53,739 nucleotides of DNA from Opitutales bacterium (GCA_020831485.1 JAFIGG010000017.1:1-53739), one strand, 5' to 3'. Counted from the stretch's first letter, positions 1 through 8,521 are shown. Numbers and translations are program-made. The notes: generated by a model not told the origin, from the letters alone.

Positions 1-32
1 AAGCTCTACATCTTTGTCCCTAACCCTATTTT

Positions 33-1604
33 ATGATAAAGATTCCCTACAGCGCCGCCCTTTCCATGGTCGTTTCCCTCGCTGCCCTCAGCACCCCGTT
101 GGCCGAGGCGGTTCAGCCGAAGCGCGATATCGAGGCACTCCCCAAGCCCAACATTTTAATTCTGTATGCCGATGACCTCGGCTACGGTGATCTTTCCAGC
201 TTTAACCCGGATTCAAAGATTCCGACGGCCCACATCGACCGCCTGGCCGCTGAGGGCATGCGCCTGACCGATGCCCATTCGTCCTCGGGTGTTTGCACCC
301 CGAGTCGATATGCCTTGTTGACCGGCCGCTATCACTGGCGGAAATTCCACGGCATCGTCGGCACCTTCGGCGAATCCAAATTCGACGCCGATGAACTCAC
401 CCTCCCCGAAATGCTCCAAGAGGCCGGCTACACCAGCGCGGTGATCGGCAAGTGGCACCTTGGCTTCGATTGGAACTCCATCAAGAAACCGGGTGCCGAA
501 CGCTTCCAATATGGCGGAAACGCCTGGGATTCGACCTATACATACGACGCATTCGATTGGTCCAAGCCCATCGCTGACGGTCCCCTCGCGCACGGCTTCG
601 ATTATTATTTCGGCGATGCCGTGATCAACTTCCCTCCCTACGCCTGGATCGAAAATGACCGCGTCATCGGGACGCCGGACCGCATGATGGACACCTCCCT
701 TTTTAAGCCCATCAAAGAGGGCAATTGGGAGTTCCGCCGCGGCCCGATGGTGGAGGGATGGGATCCTTACGAACATATCCCCACGATCACGGCGAAGGGC
801 GTCGAAAAAATTCACGAATACGCCCAGTCCGAACAACCGTTTTTTCTCTTTTTCTCGTTCCCTTCGCCCCACGCGCCCATTATCCCAAATGACGAGTTTG
901 ATGGACGCTCCGAAGCCGGCCCTTATGGCGATTTTGTGGTCGAGACCGACGAGGCTTCGGGCATCCTACTACAAGCCCTTGAAGACGCTGGAGTCGCGGA
1001 CAACACCATCGTTATCTTCACCGCCGACAACGGCGCGGAATGGTATGCCTACCCGCGCTATCAGAAAACAGGGCACTGGTCGTCCGAGCCCTTGCGCGGG
1101 CTCAAGCGGGATATTTTTGAAGGGGGGCACCGCGTCCCCACGATCATACGCTGGCCCGGTATCATTACCGAGGGAACCGTCAGCGATGTCCTCTTTTCCC
1201 AGATCGACTTGATGGCCACCTTTGCGTCCATCCTGGGTGTCGAGCTGCCGGCCGATCAGGCGTTTGATTCCTACAACCAATTGCCGGTCCTGCTCGGGCA
1301 GGAACCCTCCGTGCGCAATAGTCACGTCCATAACACCCATCCCGGTGCCTATGCGCTTCGCCATGGCGACTGGTTGCTCATCGATGCGCCATCCGGCTAC
1401 CATACAAACCGGGAAGACACCGTCCCCGAGTGGGAAGCCAGCCGCGGCTACGAGAGCGATGACTTACCGGTGAAGCTTTACAATCTGCGCGAAGATATCG
1501 GGCAGCGGCATAACCTAGCAGAACAATACCCCGAAAAAGTGGTCGAGCTTCAGGCTCGCCTGCAAAAAATCCGTGATGACGGGCAGACCGCGACTCGCCG
1601 TTAA
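33..1604 (+). CDS. Secreted arylsulfatase A-like sulfatase
   Basis: Formylglycine-dependent sulfatase that would hydrolyse sulfate esters, probably on a sulfated glycan outside the cytoplasm. The 523-residue product has a signal peptide (about residues 1-26, ending LAEA), the N-terminal metal-binding stretch YADDLGYGD (45-53), the formylglycine motif C88-T-P-S-R92 followed by LLTGRY, a GKWHLG block, and a second metal site in FTADNG. Length is normal for an S1-family arylsulfatase. The substrate cannot be read from the sequence. It stands apart from the main sulfatase island, but a formylglycine-generating enzyme lies 1.4 kb downstream on the same strand, separated by a toxin-antitoxin-like pair on the other strand. 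The family call is firm; the subfamily is not. Confidence 0.95.
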   Translation: MIKIPYSAALSMVVSLAALSTPLAEAVQPKRDIEALPKPNILILYADDLGYGDLSSFNPDSKIPTAHIDRLAAEGMRLTDAHSSSGVCTPSRYALLTGRYHWRKFHGIVGTFGESKFDADELTLPEMLQEAGYTSAVIGKWHLGFDWNSIKKPGAERFQYGGNAWDSTYTYDAFDWSKPIADGPLAHGFDYYFGDAVINFPPYAWIENDRVIGTPDRMMDTSLFKPIKEGNWEFRRGPMVEGWDPYEHIPTITAKGVEKIHEYAQSEQPFFLFFSFPSPHAPIIPNDEFDGRSEAGPYGDFVVETDEASGILLQALEDAGVADNTIVIFTADNGAEWYAYPRYQKTGHWSSEPLRGLKRDIFEGGHRVPTIIRWPGIITEGTVSDVLFSQIDLMATFASILGVELPADQAFDSYNQLPVLLGQEPSVRNSHVHNTHPGAYALRHGDWLLIDAPSGYHTNREDTVPEWEASRGYESDDLPVKLYNLREDIGQRHNLAEQYPEKVVELQARLQKIRDDGQTATRR

Positions 1605-1665
1605 CTCAAACAATTTCATCCCGTAGCGCGCGGCTCTTGCCTGGTCTGAGCTCGCGGCAATCGGG

Positions 1666-1714
1666 AGATTAACGACCTCCCTGCTCATTTCACGTGCAGC
1701 TTTGAAACCGGGAA
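1666..1714 (+). repeat. 49-bp direct repeat, left copy, flanking the TA-like pair
   Basis: Matches 2899-2947 at 44 of 49 positions without gaps (mismatches clustered as two dinucleotides and one single base). The two copies, in the same orientation, enclose the two-gene module at 1763-2847 and its operator, and nothing else. No other copy was noticed in the window. Confidence 0.85.
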
Positions 1715-1762
1715 TGTAAGTTAGGCAGGATTAACTGAATTGAGAGGCGGATGCCCTGAGGT

Positions 1763-2308
1763 TCAGTGGGCGGTATTCTGTGGGGCCGTGAGGCTGTCGG
1801 CAGTTCGTCCCTTTTGAATCCATTCTTTGACGCGTTGGCGGTAGCGGCGGTCGCGTGCACGGGCCTTTGCTTTTTTTTGTGAACTGCTGACCCTGGGCCG
1901 GCCACGGCGGAGGTGGACGACTTCCTCGGGGATGGTAAAGACGTTGCGATGGCGGAAGGATGCAGGGGTCAACACTATGAGTGAAGCTCGCGCATTGTCG
2001 GCAAACCAGGGCACTTCAAGACTTCTCCGGGGATCGCATGTCCACGGTGGTCGGCTGATTCCGGCCTTGTCGGCTATCCACTCTGCGTACGCGGCAAGAT
2101 AAGCATCCGCAATGTTTCCTTCGGGAAATTGTTCGCTCAGAATTCGTGGAGCTTCCTTTATAGCACGAGCAATTGCCGGCCTGCTGGATACATCGCCACG
2201 CGTCAGAGTGTGGTTCCACTCGCGCAGCAGGAGGCCAAAGTCGCTTAAGTTTTCGCTCTTTGCCGCGATATCCTTTATCTGCAGGGGAAGTGTCTTTTCG
2301 GAATTCAT
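1763..2308 (-). CDS. Second gene of AbiEii-like toxin-antitoxin candidate; unknown function
   Basis: A 181-residue protein of no function I can name precisely. It overlaps the nucleotidyltransferase-like gene upstream by 4 bp (ATGA), so the two are translationally coupled. The N-terminal half is helical and soluble-looking. A conserved-looking middle block (RPPWTCDP ... LEVPWFADNAR ... PASFRHRNVFTIPEE) resembles proteins often encoded next to DUF6036 nucleotidyltransferases. The C-terminus is strongly basic and includes RRGRPRV, an AT-hook-like RGRP core, which could bind DNA or RNA. I infer it is the partner (antitoxin or regulator) of the upstream gene; direct evidence is only the coupling and the flanking repeats. 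Confidence 0.75.
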   Translation of the reverse strand: MNSEKTLPLQIKDIAAKSENLSDFGLLLREWNHTLTRGDVSSRPAIARAIKEAPRILSEQFPEGNIADAYLAAYAEWIADKAGISRPPWTCDPRRSLEVPWFADNARASLIVLTPASFRHRNVFTIPEEVVHLRRGRPRVSSSQKKAKARARDRRYRQRVKEWIQKGRTADSLTAPQNTAH

Positions 2309-2847
2309 GACCCGTTTTCCTCTTTGATAATCTGTGCAATCATCGCACGCGCGGAGTCGCTCGGAACATCATCGGGATAGTAGCGGTCGATGTGCTTTTG
2401 GACTTCTTCGATTTCAGTGATCGCCATTTTACGGATAAGGAAACGGAGGTCGGCTTCATCTCCTTCATAGCCGGGCAGAGCACGTCGGCCAGCCAATGCT
2501 TTCATCGCCAGAAGGTAACTGGCTGTTGGCGCGGTAATTTTTATCCCCGGTAGATCCAGCGGCAGATCGCGCATTGCTTCTTTGGGCGCCAGGAACTGTC
2601 GGACATCATCATTGAGCCATTCTTTCGGTAATCCACGCTCCTTGGCGACTTGAGCGATAAGTGGAGCAATAGCATCGCGGGGATGGAATATGGCATCCAC
2701 GCCGCGCGTGATGGCACGACGCTCAAAAGCCAAAATCATGGCGCAGCCACCGTAAATTGAAAGCTCCAGTTCGATATCTTTCTCCCTGACAAGCTCCCCA
2801 AGACGGTTAAGCGCGCGCAAAATCTCAGCTCTACCTAATTTTTTCAT
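2305..2847 (-). CDS. DUF6036/AbiEii-like nucleotidyltransferase (toxin candidate)
   Basis: 180 residues. The N-terminal region contains YGGCAMILAF, the GG-x-A/S type nucleotide-binding turn of minimal nucleotidyltransferases, followed by TRGVDAIF, the place where this superfamily carries its acidic catalytic residues (here only one Asp is obvious). A later segment (LLAMKALAGR ... DEADLRFLIRK) matches the helical half typical of DUF6036/AbiEii proteins. Family members act in type IV toxin-antitoxin or abortive-infection modules by nucleotidylating RNA or related targets. It is the first gene of a two-gene minus-strand operon, and its start codon lies 1 bp from a 26-bp palindrome that is a probable operator. 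The family call is fairly secure; toxicity is inferred. Confidence 0.8.
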   Translation of the reverse strand: MKKLGRAEILRALNRLGELVREKDIELELSIYGGCAMILAFERRAITRGVDAIFHPRDAIAPLIAQVAKERGLPKEWLNDDVRQFLAPKEAMRDLPLDLPGIKITAPTASYLLAMKALAGRRALPGYEGDEADLRFLIRKMAITEIEEVQKHIDRYYPDDVPSDSARAMIAQIIKEENGS

Positions 2848-2848
2848 G

Positions 2849-2874
2849 AATAAAACGTCGCACGACGTTTTATT
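2849..2874. promoter_or_regulatory. 26-bp perfect palindrome (probable autoregulatory operator)
   Basis: Two 12-bp arms, AATAAAACGTCG and CGACGTTTTATT, separated by 2 bp, with no mismatch. It sits directly in front of the ATG of the nucleotidyltransferase-like gene, where a Shine-Dalgarno sequence would normally be, and none is visible. It would either block transcription when bound or form a hairpin over the 5' end of a very short leader. Autoregulation through such sites is common in toxin-antitoxin operons; the bound protein here is unknown. Confidence 0.65.
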
Positions 2875-2898
2875 AAAATCAACATTAAATTACCAAAC

Positions 2899-2947
2899 AG
2901 ATTAACAGCCTCCCTGCTCATTTCACGTGTAGCTTTGAAATAGGGAA
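2899..2947 (+). repeat. 49-bp direct repeat, right copy
   Basis: Partner of 1666-1714 (44/49 identical, same orientation). It lies between the palindromic operator of the TA-like pair and the formylglycine-generating enzyme gene. Confidence 0.85.
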
Positions 2948-3032
2948 GGGTAGCCGGATCAGCACGTGGCAGTTCAATCCAAACCCTCAGGCTTGGGTTG
3001 ACCCTTGCTGATGACTGGACAGGGTAATACTA

Positions 3033-4124
3033 ATGTCCTGGATTAGAAATAGTTTTGCCATGATCGGATTGCTGGCGGCGTTGTTGATTTATGTGAATGC
3101 TGATGGCGGGGATGCGCTGGTTGAATATCGTGGTATGTTTGCTCCGACGGTGGAAAATACAAGGACTGCCCCAAGTGAGGCGCCCGAGGGAATGGTTTGG
3201 ATTCCAGGCGGAGAATTTTCCATGGGCCTCGCCGATCCGCGTGCATTGCCTCAGGGTGGAGGCGAGGCGATGGTGGATGCGCGTCCGATTCATCGGGTCG
3301 TGGTGGATGGCTTTTGGATGACAAAAACGACCGTTACCAATGCGCAGTTTGCCGAATTTGTCGAGGCCACGGGCTATCTGACGGTGGCGGAACGTCCGCT
3401 CGACCCAGCGGATTTTCCCGGTATTCCGGAACACCTGCTGGTGCCGGGCGCAATGGTATTTGCCAATCCAGAATCGGTGCGCGGGCTGAACAACTACCAA
3501 CAATGGTGGCGCTGGGTGGAGGGTGCCCAATGGCGACATCCGCTTGGCCCGGAATCGTCGATTGAGGGCATGGAGGATTATCCCGTCGTGCAAGTGGCTT
3601 GGGAGGATGCCGTCGCTTATGCGGAATGGTTGGGCGGACGACTGCCAACGGAGGCTGAGTGGGAGTTTGCGGCACGGGGTGGATTGACCGGTATGCCGTA
3701 TCCCTGGGGGGAGGAATTGACTCCCAATGGCGAGTGGCAGGCGAATATTTGGCAGGGGGAATTTCCAGTGAAAAACACCGCAGCCGATGGCTTTGAGGGA
3801 CTTGCTCCGGTGGCGGTGTTTGCTGCCAATGGTTATGGCTTGTATGACATGGCTGGCAATGTCTGGGAATGGTGTGCGGATTGGTATCACCCGCGGGCTT
3901 ATGCGATGCGGATTGCGGACGGCGATCCGGTGGTTAATCCACAGGGACCCGACTTCAGCTTTGATCCCTCAGAGCCGGGAACACCCAAACGCTCCACACG
4001 GGGCGGCTCTTTTCTCTGCACGGACCAATACTGCACCCGCTACATGGTCGGCACCCGTGGCCGTTCAGAGCCAAACTCCGGCGCCCTGCATACTGGCTTC
4101 CGCATTGTCCGTGACGCGGAATAA
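3033..4124 (+). CDS. Formylglycine-generating enzyme (sulfatase-activating)
   Basis: FGE/SUMF1-family protein of 363 residues that oxidises the cysteine of C-x-P-x-R motifs in type I sulfatases to formylglycine. Residues 1-24 form a signal peptide or membrane anchor. The FGE-sulfatase fold then runs from EGMVWIPGGEFSMG through TNAQFAEFV, GGRLPTEAEWEFAARGG and DMAGNVWEWCADWY to GFRIVRD. The decisive detail is LCTDQYC: Cys329 and Cys334 have the same spacing as the catalytic cysteine pair of characterised aerobic FGEs, within RGGSFLC and before RYMVGTRGRS. Most bacterial FGE-domain proteins lack this pair, so this looks like a true maturase for the window's seven Cys-type sulfatases. AGGG upstream supports the ATG at 3033. 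Confidence 0.93.
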   Translation: MSWIRNSFAMIGLLAALLIYVNADGGDALVEYRGMFAPTVENTRTAPSEAPEGMVWIPGGEFSMGLADPRALPQGGGEAMVDARPIHRVVVDGFWMTKTTVTNAQFAEFVEATGYLTVAERPLDPADFPGIPEHLLVPGAMVFANPESVRGLNNYQQWWRWVEGAQWRHPLGPESSIEGMEDYPVVQVAWEDAVAYAEWLGGRLPTEAEWEFAARGGLTGMPYPWGEELTPNGEWQANIWQGEFPVKNTAADGFEGLAPVAVFAANGYGLYDMAGNVWEWCADWYHPRAYAMRIADGDPVVNPQGPDFSFDPSEPGTPKRSTRGGSFLCTDQYCTRYMVGTRGRSEPNSGALHTGFRIVRDAE

Positions 4125-4135
4125 GGGTTCCCGCC

Positions 4136-4172
4136 TTCGGCCAGCGGCCGTCTCGGCGAGACTGCCCTACCA
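4136..4172. repeat. Intergenic hairpin repeat after the FGE gene
   Basis: Contains GTCTCG-G-CGAGAC inside a longer imperfect palindrome ending GACTGCCCTACC, 12 bp after the FGE stop codon. It could act as a transcription terminator or be one copy of a dispersed repeat. It lacks a T-run, and I see no second copy here. Confidence 0.4.
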
Positions 4173-4325
4173 ACCTCATTCGATATGGCAAATTCAGGGT
4201 GGCCAGCGGGTTGGGTTAATCGGATTTGCTTGCGCCTGATGTTGGCTTTGAGGAATTTAGAGATTACTCGAAATTGCATGCGCAAGGACCACCAATTGGA
4301 AAGTAGGGATGGGAATGAATCCAGG

Positions 4326-6131
4326 ATGGGATCGGCCCGTCTTTGGTCGTTGCGGATTGCTGCTGCTGTGCTTGTTCCGGGGCTGATTCTTGGCTTGGCA
4401 TTTTTTGTTTTGGAATTTGGCCTTCGGCTGACCGGGACGGGTAACCCGACATCCTTTTACCAGCCACAGATGATCAATGGGCAGGTCTATCTTCAGGCGA
4501 ATGACCGTTTCACTTTTCGGTTCTTCCCGCGCGCGCTGGCTCGGGACATTATACCTCACCGGCTGGAAGTGCCGAAAGCTCCCGATACCTACCGCATTTT
4601 CCTTTTCGGCGAGTCGGCGGCCAACGGCGATCCTGACCCGGCCTATGGATTTGGACGCCAACTTGAGGTTTTCCTGAACGAGCGTTTTCCGGATACGCGC
4701 TTTGAAGTGGTGTGTACGGCTATTACCGCTATCAACTCGCATGTTGTCCTACCCATAGCCCGCGAAGTGGCCGCTATCGAGGCCGATCTGTGGATCATCT
4801 ACATGGGTAACAACGAGGTCATCGGACCCTACGGTGCGGGGACGGTATTCGGGCAGCAGGCACCGCCTCTGCCTTTGATTCGTGCGAGTCTGGCGGCCAA
4901 GCGCACTCATACTGGCCAGGCTATCGAAGCGCTTGCCGGAAGTATTGCGGGCAGAGCTGGTGCGCCCGAGAACTGGGAGGGTCTGAATCTGTTTGCCGAG
5001 CACCTTCTGCACCCCTCGGATCCCAGCCGCTCACGCGTTTACCGCCACTTTGAGCGCAATCTCGGCGATATCCTCGCTGCCGCCGGTCGCGCACAGGTTC
5101 CGGTACTGCTTGGGACCGTAGCGAGCAATCTCCGCGACTGCGCTCCGTTTGCTTCCCTCCACTCGCCGGATCTGTCAGCCTCCGAAAAGGCGCGCTGGGA
5201 AGATGCCTTTGCCGTCGGCCAGACGCTCGAAGCAGCCGGCTCACACGCCGAAGCCCTTGCTCACTACAGCGAAGCTGCTGCCCTCGATGGGCAACATGCC
5301 GAACTGCTCTTTCGCATTGGGCGCTGCCACGACCAACTCGGCGACACCGTGGCGGCTGCGAGTGCTTACAGCGCCGCCCGCGATGCCGATGCGCTCGCCG
5401 TACGTGCGGATTCAACCATCAACCGTATCATCCGCGAAGCCGCCGAGCGCTCGGCGAATGCGGGTGTTCATTTGGTCGACACGGTCGAACAGCTTGCCCG
5501 GGTCAGCACCGACGGGATCCCGGGTCACGAATACTTTTTCGAGCATGTTCACTTCAACCCAATCGGCAATGCCGTGATCGCACAGATCTATGCCGAGGCC
5601 GTTATGGACGTCCTTCCAGCCTCCCTCCGCGCCACCGCCAACCCGGAATGGACCAGCCCTGCCAGTCCCCAGCGCCATCTCGCTCTGACCCTCTGGGACC
5701 AGCACCGCCTTTGGCTCGAGATGGCAGCTCGGCAGTCCCGTCCGCCCTTCACCAATCGCCTCAACAACGCCGATGCCATTGCCTGGTGCCAGATGCGCAG
5801 CGATCGTCTCGCCGAACATAAGGATCATCCGCTTAACCGCTTTATTTATGAGCAGGCTCTTGAAGCCCGGCCCGATGACTATTTTCTCAATGCCCGCTTC
5901 GGGGCCTTTTTGCAGATGAACGGTCTCGTCGAAGAAGCCCTGCCTCACCTGCGCCGCGCCGCAGACGCTTTTCCGGATTTTATTGGCGGCCAGCAGGACC
6001 TTGGCGTCGCTCTCCTCATTCTCGGGCGCCATGCCGAAGCGCGGGAACGCTTTGAACGCGTCCTCGAGATCAACCCCGACTATCCGCGCGCCCATACCGC
6101 TCTCGCCTTGCTCCGTGAACAGGAGCCCTGA
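4326..6131 (+). CDS. SGNH/GDSL-hydrolase-like membrane protein with TPR repeats
   Basis: About 601 residues. One N-terminal transmembrane helix (after GSARLWSLR) anchors an SGNH-hydrolase-like domain: FLFGESAANGD carries the nucleophile Ser (S97 from this start), IIYMGNNEV corresponds to the oxyanion-hole Asn block, and HVHFNPIGN is the catalytic His block. The second half contains TPR-type helices (EAGSHAEALAHYSEAAALD; HAEARERFERVLEINPDY). Such proteins often accompany carbamoyltransferase/SxtJ/DUF5989 genes, which here lie immediately downstream in convergent orientation. A role in acylating or deacylating a surface glycan is inference. Start uncertain: an in-frame ATG at 4278 and a longer frame to 4185 exist; 4326 puts the helix at the N-terminus. 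Confidence 0.85.
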   Translation: MGSARLWSLRIAAAVLVPGLILGLAFFVLEFGLRLTGTGNPTSFYQPQMINGQVYLQANDRFTFRFFPRALARDIIPHRLEVPKAPDTYRIFLFGESAANGDPDPAYGFGRQLEVFLNERFPDTRFEVVCTAITAINSHVVLPIAREVAAIEADLWIIYMGNNEVIGPYGAGTVFGQQAPPLPLIRASLAAKRTHTGQAIEALAGSIAGRAGAPENWEGLNLFAEHLLHPSDPSRSRVYRHFERNLGDILAAAGRAQVPVLLGTVASNLRDCAPFASLHSPDLSASEKARWEDAFAVGQTLEAAGSHAEALAHYSEAAALDGQHAELLFRIGRCHDQLGDTVAAASAYSAARDADALAVRADSTINRIIREAAERSANAGVHLVDTVEQLARVSTDGIPGHEYFFEHVHFNPIGNAVIAQIYAEAVMDVLPASLRATANPEWTSPASPQRHLALTLWDQHRLWLEMAARQSRPPFTNRLNNADAIAWCQMRSDRLAEHKDHPLNRFIYEQALEARPDDYFLNARFGAFLQMNGLVEEALPHLRRAADAFPDFIGGQQDLGVALLILGRHAEARERFERVLEINPDYPRAHTALALLREQEP

Positions 6132-6134
6132 GCC

Positions 6135-6533
6135 TCAGAACATCCGGTCAAAATTTCGGTTGTTTTTCGCGGGCTGCCAGTATGAGGATTTTTCCGGCGC
6201 CGGTTTTAACTGCAACAGGTCCTTGCCCAGAAGGCGTAGCAATAAGCCCATGGGGGTGACCATGAGGAAAAAAATAAGGATCAGCAACAGCTTGCCAAAG
6301 GTCTGACCGATATGAAAACTGAGCGTCATGCCGGCGCGGTAAAAGCCTCGAAACCAATGGGGACGTAGTGATGCGGCAATGACGCTTAGGATCGCCAGTG
6401 CAATTGCGGCTACCGGCAACCAGCCAGACACAAGTCCCTGCCAGCAGAGGATTGCGAGGAGCAGGTTGACGGTGATGCCCATCACAGCGGTAAACTTGAT
6501 CCACTCTGTCGGTTTTTCTTTGAGGCGCAGCAT
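6135..6533 (-). CDS. SxtJ-family membrane protein
   Basis: 132 residues with three to four hydrophobic segments: two in the N-terminal half (MGITVNLLLAILCW; LPVAAIALAILSVIAASL) and one after FRGFYRAGMTLSFHIG (LLLILIFFLMVTPMGLLLRL). The central pattern, ending LLGKDLL, is that of SxtJ-type proteins, first named from saxitoxin clusters but mostly found beside carbamoyltransferases. It is the last gene of the operon DUF5989-carbamoyltransferase-SxtJ, starting 4 bp after the carbamoyltransferase stop. Its biochemical role is unknown; it probably positions or assists the carbamoyltransferase at the membrane. It ends 3 bp from the convergent SGNH/TPR gene. Confidence 0.85.
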   Translation of the reverse strand: MLRLKEKPTEWIKFTAVMGITVNLLLAILCWQGLVSGWLPVAAIALAILSVIAASLRPHWFRGFYRAGMTLSFHIGQTFGKLLLILIFFLMVTPMGLLLRLLGKDLLQLKPAPEKSSYWQPAKNNRNFDRMF

Positions 6534-6537
6534 GGGC

Positions 6538-8355
6538 TTAATCGGGTACGGGGTGGAAGGAGTGTTTCACACCCTCATGTGGTTGGGCAGAGCGTTCGAG
6601 GAGAAAGCTGCCAATGGCAAGGTTGTCCATCTCAGTGTTGCAAAAGCAGCGGTAGGCATCATCGGGCGAGCAGACCACCGGCTCGCCGCGCACATTGAAG
6701 GAGGTATTGATCAGGACCGGGCAACCCGTGCGTTCGTCAAAGCGCTTGAGGATTGCGTGAAAATGCGGGTTTTGCCCTGCGCTGACCGTCTGCACCCGGG
6801 CAGAGTCATCCACGTGGGTGACGGCGGGGATCGTCGATCGCAGTTGCTTGAGCCGCTCGAGTCCAGTAGCTGGGGGAGGAAGCTCAAGCCGTTGGTTTGG
6901 GTGGATCGGCGCGACCATGAGCATGTAGGGGGAGGCCGAATCCAGCTCGAAATACTCCGCGGCGCGATCCAGCAGGACTGCAGGAGCGAAAGGCCGGAAG
7001 GATTCCCGGAACTTTACCTTTAAATTCAGCAACGACTGCATCTTTGCTGAGCGCGGGTCACCCAGAATGGATCGGTGGCCGAGCGCGCGCGGACCAAATT
7101 CCATACGCCCCTGGACCCAGCCGACGATGTTTCCCTGAGCCAGCAGGTCGGCCACTTCGTCGATGAGCTCGGATGAATCCAGTTTTCGGTACACTGCGTT
7201 GTGGGAACGCAGCACAGCCTCGATCTCGGCGTCGCTGAATTCCGGCCCCAGGAAGGCGCCCTGCATGGAGTCGGGGAATTGAACAGTCCGTGGTTGAGGA
7301 GCCTCCTCGCGCATGTGCCAGACAGCCAGGGCGGCCCCAAGTGCGCCGCCAGCATCGCCTGCCGCCGGTTGGATCCAGATGTCCTCAAAAATCTTTTCGC
7401 GCAGGATTTTGCCGTTGGCCACGCAGTTGAGGGCCACTCCTCCAGCCATGCACAGGCGGGAAAGGCCAGTCAGTTTGCGCGTGTGACGCGCCAGCCGCAG
7501 GATCACCTCCTCGGTCACGACCTGAATAGAGCGTGCAACATCCATGTATCGCTGCTCCATCGCGGTCTCCGGCAAGCGCCGCGGACCACCCAGCAAGGCA
7601 TCAAACTTGGAATTGGTCATGCGCATTCCCCTCAGGAAATGGAAGTAATCCAGATTCAAACGCAGCGAGCCATCCTCCTTCAAATCGATCAGGTTTTCGT
7701 GGATTGCCTCGACATACTTCGGCTCGCCGTAGGGAGCGAGGCCCATCAGTTTGTATTCCCCGGAGTTGATGCGGAAACCGCAGTAGGCGGTGAATGCTGA
7801 ATAGAGCAGCCCTAGCGAGTGCGGGAAGCGCAGCTCCTGAAGGATTTCCAGCTCATTACCCCGGCCAATTCCAAGGGTGGTCGTGGCCCATTCGCCAACT
7901 CCGTCTACGGTTAGAATCGCCGATTCCTCAAAGGGCGAGGGGAAAAACGCGCTGGCGGCATGCGCCTGGTGGTGCTCGGTGAACAGGACGGGAGCATCGG
8001 CACGCAAGTCCGGCATTTCATACCGAATTGTACCCCGCAGGTTGAGTTTTTCGCCCAGCCACGAAGGCAGCACCCGTGGAAACGTTGTCCAGCCGCCAGG
8101 CGCCACTGCAAGGTAGGATTCGAGCAGTCGGGTGAATTTGACAATGGGCTTGTCGTAAAAAACAACCGCATCCAGATCCGCCTCCTGCAAACCGGCCCGT
8201 TTCAGGCAAAATGCCGTCGCATGGCGCGGAAAGCGTTCGTCGTTCTTTTTGCGACTGAAGCGCTCTTCCTGCGCCGCCGCGACAATCTTCCCTTCGCTCA
8301 GCAGCGCTGCCGCCGAGTCATGGTAATACGCCGAAATACCCAAAATATGCCGCAT
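6538..8355 (-). CDS. Carbamoyltransferase (NodU/CmcH/TobZ type)
   Basis: 605 residues covering both domains of the family. The N-terminal ASKHA-type domain starts HILGISAYYHDSAAAL and contains HHQAHAASAF with metal/carbamoyl-adenylate histidines H128, H129 and H132, then DGVGEW and MAGGVALNCVANGK. The C-terminal YrdC-like domain carries MEFGPRALGHRSILGDPR. These enzymes transfer a carbamoyl group from carbamoyl phosphate, via carbamoyl-AMP, to a hydroxyl on a sugar or natural product. With DUF5989 13 bp upstream and SxtJ 4 bp downstream, the context points to carbamoylation of a membrane-linked or exported glycan rather than an antibiotic; no biosynthetic cluster is present. All catalytic blocks look intact. 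Confidence 0.95.
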   Translation of the reverse strand: MRHILGISAYYHDSAAALLSEGKIVAAAQEERFSRKKNDERFPRHATAFCLKRAGLQEADLDAVVFYDKPIVKFTRLLESYLAVAPGGWTTFPRVLPSWLGEKLNLRGTIRYEMPDLRADAPVLFTEHHQAHAASAFFPSPFEESAILTVDGVGEWATTTLGIGRGNELEILQELRFPHSLGLLYSAFTAYCGFRINSGEYKLMGLAPYGEPKYVEAIHENLIDLKEDGSLRLNLDYFHFLRGMRMTNSKFDALLGGPRRLPETAMEQRYMDVARSIQVVTEEVILRLARHTRKLTGLSRLCMAGGVALNCVANGKILREKIFEDIWIQPAAGDAGGALGAALAVWHMREEAPQPRTVQFPDSMQGAFLGPEFSDAEIEAVLRSHNAVYRKLDSSELIDEVADLLAQGNIVGWVQGRMEFGPRALGHRSILGDPRSAKMQSLLNLKVKFRESFRPFAPAVLLDRAAEYFELDSASPYMLMVAPIHPNQRLELPPPATGLERLKQLRSTIPAVTHVDDSARVQTVSAGQNPHFHAILKRFDERTGCPVLINTSFNVRGEPVVCSPDDAYRCFCNTEMDNLAIGSFLLERSAQPHEGVKHSFHPVPD

Positions 8356-8368
8356 CCGCTGCCCCCAG

Positions 8369-8521
8369 TTACATGAACGGATACATCAGCGGGGCCAGCG
8401 CGGATCCGCCGGCAAAGACAATGATGGCCGCGAGTAGCAGCAGTATCACGACCAGTGGCACCAGCCACCACTTTTTTTCCTGCCGCAGGAATGTAAGGAA
8501 TTCTTTAAAAAGCTGCCACAT
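8369..8521 (-). CDS. DUF5989 family small membrane protein
   Basis: A 50-residue protein beginning MWQLFKEFLTFLRQEKKWW, followed by one transmembrane helix (LVPLVVILLLLAAIIVF) and ending GGSALAPLMYPFM. This is the DUF5989 pattern. These tiny proteins are recurrently encoded just before a carbamoyltransferase and SxtJ, as here: the stop codon is 13 bp before the carbamoyltransferase ATG. GGAG lies about 5 bp before the ATG. Function unknown; a membrane recruiting or scaffolding factor for the carbamoyltransferase is a reasonable guess. Confidence 0.85.
   Translation of the reverse strand: MWQLFKEFLTFLRQEKKWWLVPLVVILLLLAAIIVFAGGSALAPLMYPFM

Noticed and set aside
3030-3890. 286-residue minus-strand frame over the FGE gene
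   Set aside because: The plus-strand FGE has both catalytic cysteines and family motifs; the antisense frame has none.
5412-6095. 227-residue open frame on the minus strand inside the SGNH/TPR gene
   Set aside because: Antisense to a well-supported gene with clear motifs; the frame arises from GC-rich codon structure and shows no domain.
7201-7800. 199-residue plus-strand frame within the carbamoyltransferase gene
   Set aside because: Antisense to an intact carbamoyltransferase; no recognisable domain or start signal.
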